A stretch of 7,612 nucleotides of DNA from Rhodospirillaceae bacterium (GTDB lineage: Bacteria; Pseudomonadota; Alphaproteobacteria; UBA828): positions 1 through 7,612 of the forward strand of contig JAPPKP010000157.1 in the NCBI GenBank assembly GCA_028819955.1, written 5' to 3'. The stretch's first letter is position 1, and each line of letters starts with the position of its first letter. The notes under the pieces were generated by a model that saw only the letters and a list, made by a program, of their open reading frames with translations, was not told the origin of the DNA and searched no databases. Positions 6,772-7,612 of the stretch are shown piece after piece. Position numbers and translations under genes: made by a program.

Positions 6772-6817
6772 GATGCCCGGATCACCCCCGGACTTGATCC
6801 GGGGGCCGGGCATGACG
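6772..6817. repeat. REP-like palindrome, copy 2 (inverted relative to copy 1, with an extra nested stem)
   Basis: Outer stem ATGCCCGG (6773-6780) with CCGGGCAT (6806-6813). Inner stem CCCCCGGA (6785-6792), loop CTTGA, TCCGGGGG (6798-6805). A 4-nt bulge ATCA separates them on the left. It shares the CTTGA loop and the GTCATG flank with copy 1, but the flank is inverted (CATGACG at 6811-6817), so the pair is arranged head to head. Copy 2 is longer than copy 1 because of the added inner stem. Confidence 0.7.
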
Positions 6818-6885
6818 AGAAGAAGTGGAGAGTCGGGGAGACTGCACGGCCAACCCGAAATTATGCGAACTTCAGAAACTGGACA

Positions 6886-7386
6886 CTAGCGCTTGAGGCC
6901 GGCCAGGTCCCAGCCCACCTGGTTGTACATGTCGGGCGCGTTCCAGAGGCCGCGCAGGTACTTGATCTTGCCGTCCTCGACGAAGCAGATCTGCGAGAAT
7001 TGGCAGTCGAAGCGCTGGCCGGTGCCCGCAAGGCCGAAGTAGTCCTTCGTGATGGTGCCGCTCATCCAGCCCATGTCGCAGACGACGTTGCCCTGGACGC
7101 AGAACGCCTCGATGTAGAGCGAGAGGTCGGGCACGGCGTCGAGCCAGCCCGCACCGAACTTGCGGATTGCGTCATGGCCCACCGCCGACGGCAGGGTGAT
7201 GTCGTGATAGACCCCGTCTTCGGCCATGACCGCCACCACCTCGTCGATGTTCTGGCTCGACCAGCCCCGGCACTGACGGACGAGGAGCGCGAGATTGTCC
7301 CGCTCGCTCTCGCTCATGTCGCCGAGGCTGTCCACCGGCTCGTCGGCCAGGTTGCGCTCGCTCATCAGCCACTCGCGTGTGCCCAT
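6886..7386 (-). CDS. SnoaL-like / NTF2-fold protein
   Basis: Small cytoplasmic protein of 166 residues with the SnoaL-like polyketide-cyclase/NTF2 pattern. It has an N-terminal helix SERDNLALLVRQCRGW, then IDEVVAVMAEDGVYHDI (47-63), GHDAIRKFGAGWLDAVPDLS (70-89), the central SGTITKDYFGLAGTGQRF (109-126) corresponding to the family's sGT.h.G...TGr segment, and FVEDGKIKYLRGLWNAPDMY at the C-terminus. The family includes cyclases, isomerases, hydratases and many non-enzymatic binding proteins, so no reaction can be assigned. The first ~25 residues are an extra tail. ATG 7386 is preferred because of AAGGAGGGGAG at 7393-7403; Met8 (7365) is a weaker alternative. It is convergent with the dioxygenase gene, so a functional link to the operon is uncertain. 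Its TAG stop uses the G at the inner end of the inserted element. Confidence 0.82.
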   Translation of the reverse strand: MGTREWLMSERNLADEPVDSLGDMSESERDNLALLVRQCRGWSSQNIDEVVAVMAEDGVYHDITLPSAVGHDAIRKFGAGWLDAVPDLSLYIEAFCVQGNVVCDMGWMSGTITKDYFGLAGTGQRFDCQFSQICFVEDGKIKYLRGLWNAPDMYNQVGWDLAGLKR

Positions 7387-7508
7387 GCGTTGCTCCCCTC
7401 CTTGGCGCTGGTTCGGTACTCGTCCGCCGCATCATCCCACCAACCCGGAGTTCTCACCACGGTTGGGGACTGAGCATCCGGCGACGGACCGGGTGCAGGA
7501 AATTTGGA

Positions 7509-7612
7509 GGGCCGGGGCGCCAAACCGCCCCGCGCCCGGGGCGGCGCGCCCCCCCCCAATGGGCGGAACACAAACCAGCGGGGGGCGCCCCCCCCGCCGG
7601 GGGGGAATTAAA
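7509..7612. other. Low-complexity G/C homopolymer tract at the window end, probably poor sequence
   Basis: Runs of 9 C (7549-7557), 6 G (7580-7585), 8 C (7588-7595) and 7 G (7599-7605) occur in the last ~65 bases, with a GC hairpin CCGCCCC/GGGGCGG at 7525-7544. Nothing similar occurs elsewhere in the window. The whole stretch 7387-7612 shows no convincing gene beyond the SD of the SnoaL gene. It probably carries that gene's promoter, but I see no clear boxes. Confidence 0.55.

Larger units (their letters stand above)
6660..6886. mobile_element. MITE-like non-autonomous insertion with terminal inverted repeats and TA/CTAG duplication
   Basis: Reading inward from 6657 (plus) and from 6889 (minus), the two ends share CTAGTGTCC exactly, and 22 of the first 32 positions match without gaps. 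Beyond the first nine bases, the shared parts include GAAG, TCG, A and TTT at the same spacing. At about 227 bp there is no room for a transposase. The ends are flanked by TA (6658-6659 and 6887-6888), or by CTAG if the duplication is 4 bp. This would suit IS630/Tc1-type (TA) or IS5-type (YTAR) transposition; I cannot choose between them or name a parent IS. The interior holds two REP-like hairpins. The inverted ends are seen; the mobile nature is inferred. Confidence 0.6.

Noticed and set aside
6658..6888. Whole gap read as a simple bidirectional terminator region
   Set aside because: The hairpins may terminate transcription, but that does not explain the matching inverted ends and the duplicated TA/CTAG, so an inserted element is the better description.
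6709..7473. Plus-strand frame across the REP pair and opposite the SnoaL gene
   Set aside because: It starts inside REP copy 1, crosses the element and is antisense to a gene with a strong SD and family pattern.

Overview
The window looks like a GC-rich alphaproteobacterial contig, probably from an environmental genome. Three things point that way: a UbiH/UbiF/COQ6-type flavin hydroxylase, a ribose-type ABC importer in the order binding protein, permease, single-domain ATPase (the order of rhizobial frcBCA), and REP-like palindromes whose translation gives the MDGRVKPGHD peptide that recurs in alphaproteobacterial genomes. I cannot place it below class. Both ends cut sequence: an antitoxin gene runs off the left edge, and about the last 100 bases on the right are homopolymer-rich and probably unreliable.

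Layout. (1) 1-1148, minus strand: a HigB toxin gene followed by a HigA-type antitoxin with a long C-terminal extension that looks like the start of an ImmA/IrrE domain, cut by the edge. An AT-rich promoter region with a perfect 8+8 bp inverted repeat lies upstream of higB. (2) 1295-2563, minus: FAD-dependent ubiquinone-biosynthesis hydroxylase. (3) 2564-2725: divergent promoter region with a TTGACA box facing right. (4) 2726-6660, plus: an apparent operon of a periplasmic sugar-type binding protein, a BPD_transp_2 permease, an ATPase and a PhyH-family Fe(II)/2-oxoglutarate dioxygenase. A perfect 32-bp palindrome sits between the binding-protein and permease genes. (5) 6660-6886: a transposase-less, MITE-like insertion with imperfect terminal inverted repeats, carrying two head-to-head REP-like hairpins. 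(6) 6886-7386, minus: SnoaL/NTF2-like protein, convergent with the dioxygenase. (7) 7387-7612: no gene seen.

How the genes fit together. The importer and dioxygenase probably form one uptake-and-oxidation unit: a small polyol, sugar or sugar-like compound is captured in the periplasm, imported with ATP, and it or a derivative is hydroxylated in the cytoplasm. The substrate cannot be read from the sequence. The toxin-antitoxin pair and the ubiquinone gene are independent neighbours.

The most interesting structural observation is the small element between the dioxygenase and SnoaL genes. Removing it with one target duplication restores a single CTAG in which the two convergent genes would have shared overlapping TAG stop codons. 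The insertion therefore left both proteins unchanged.
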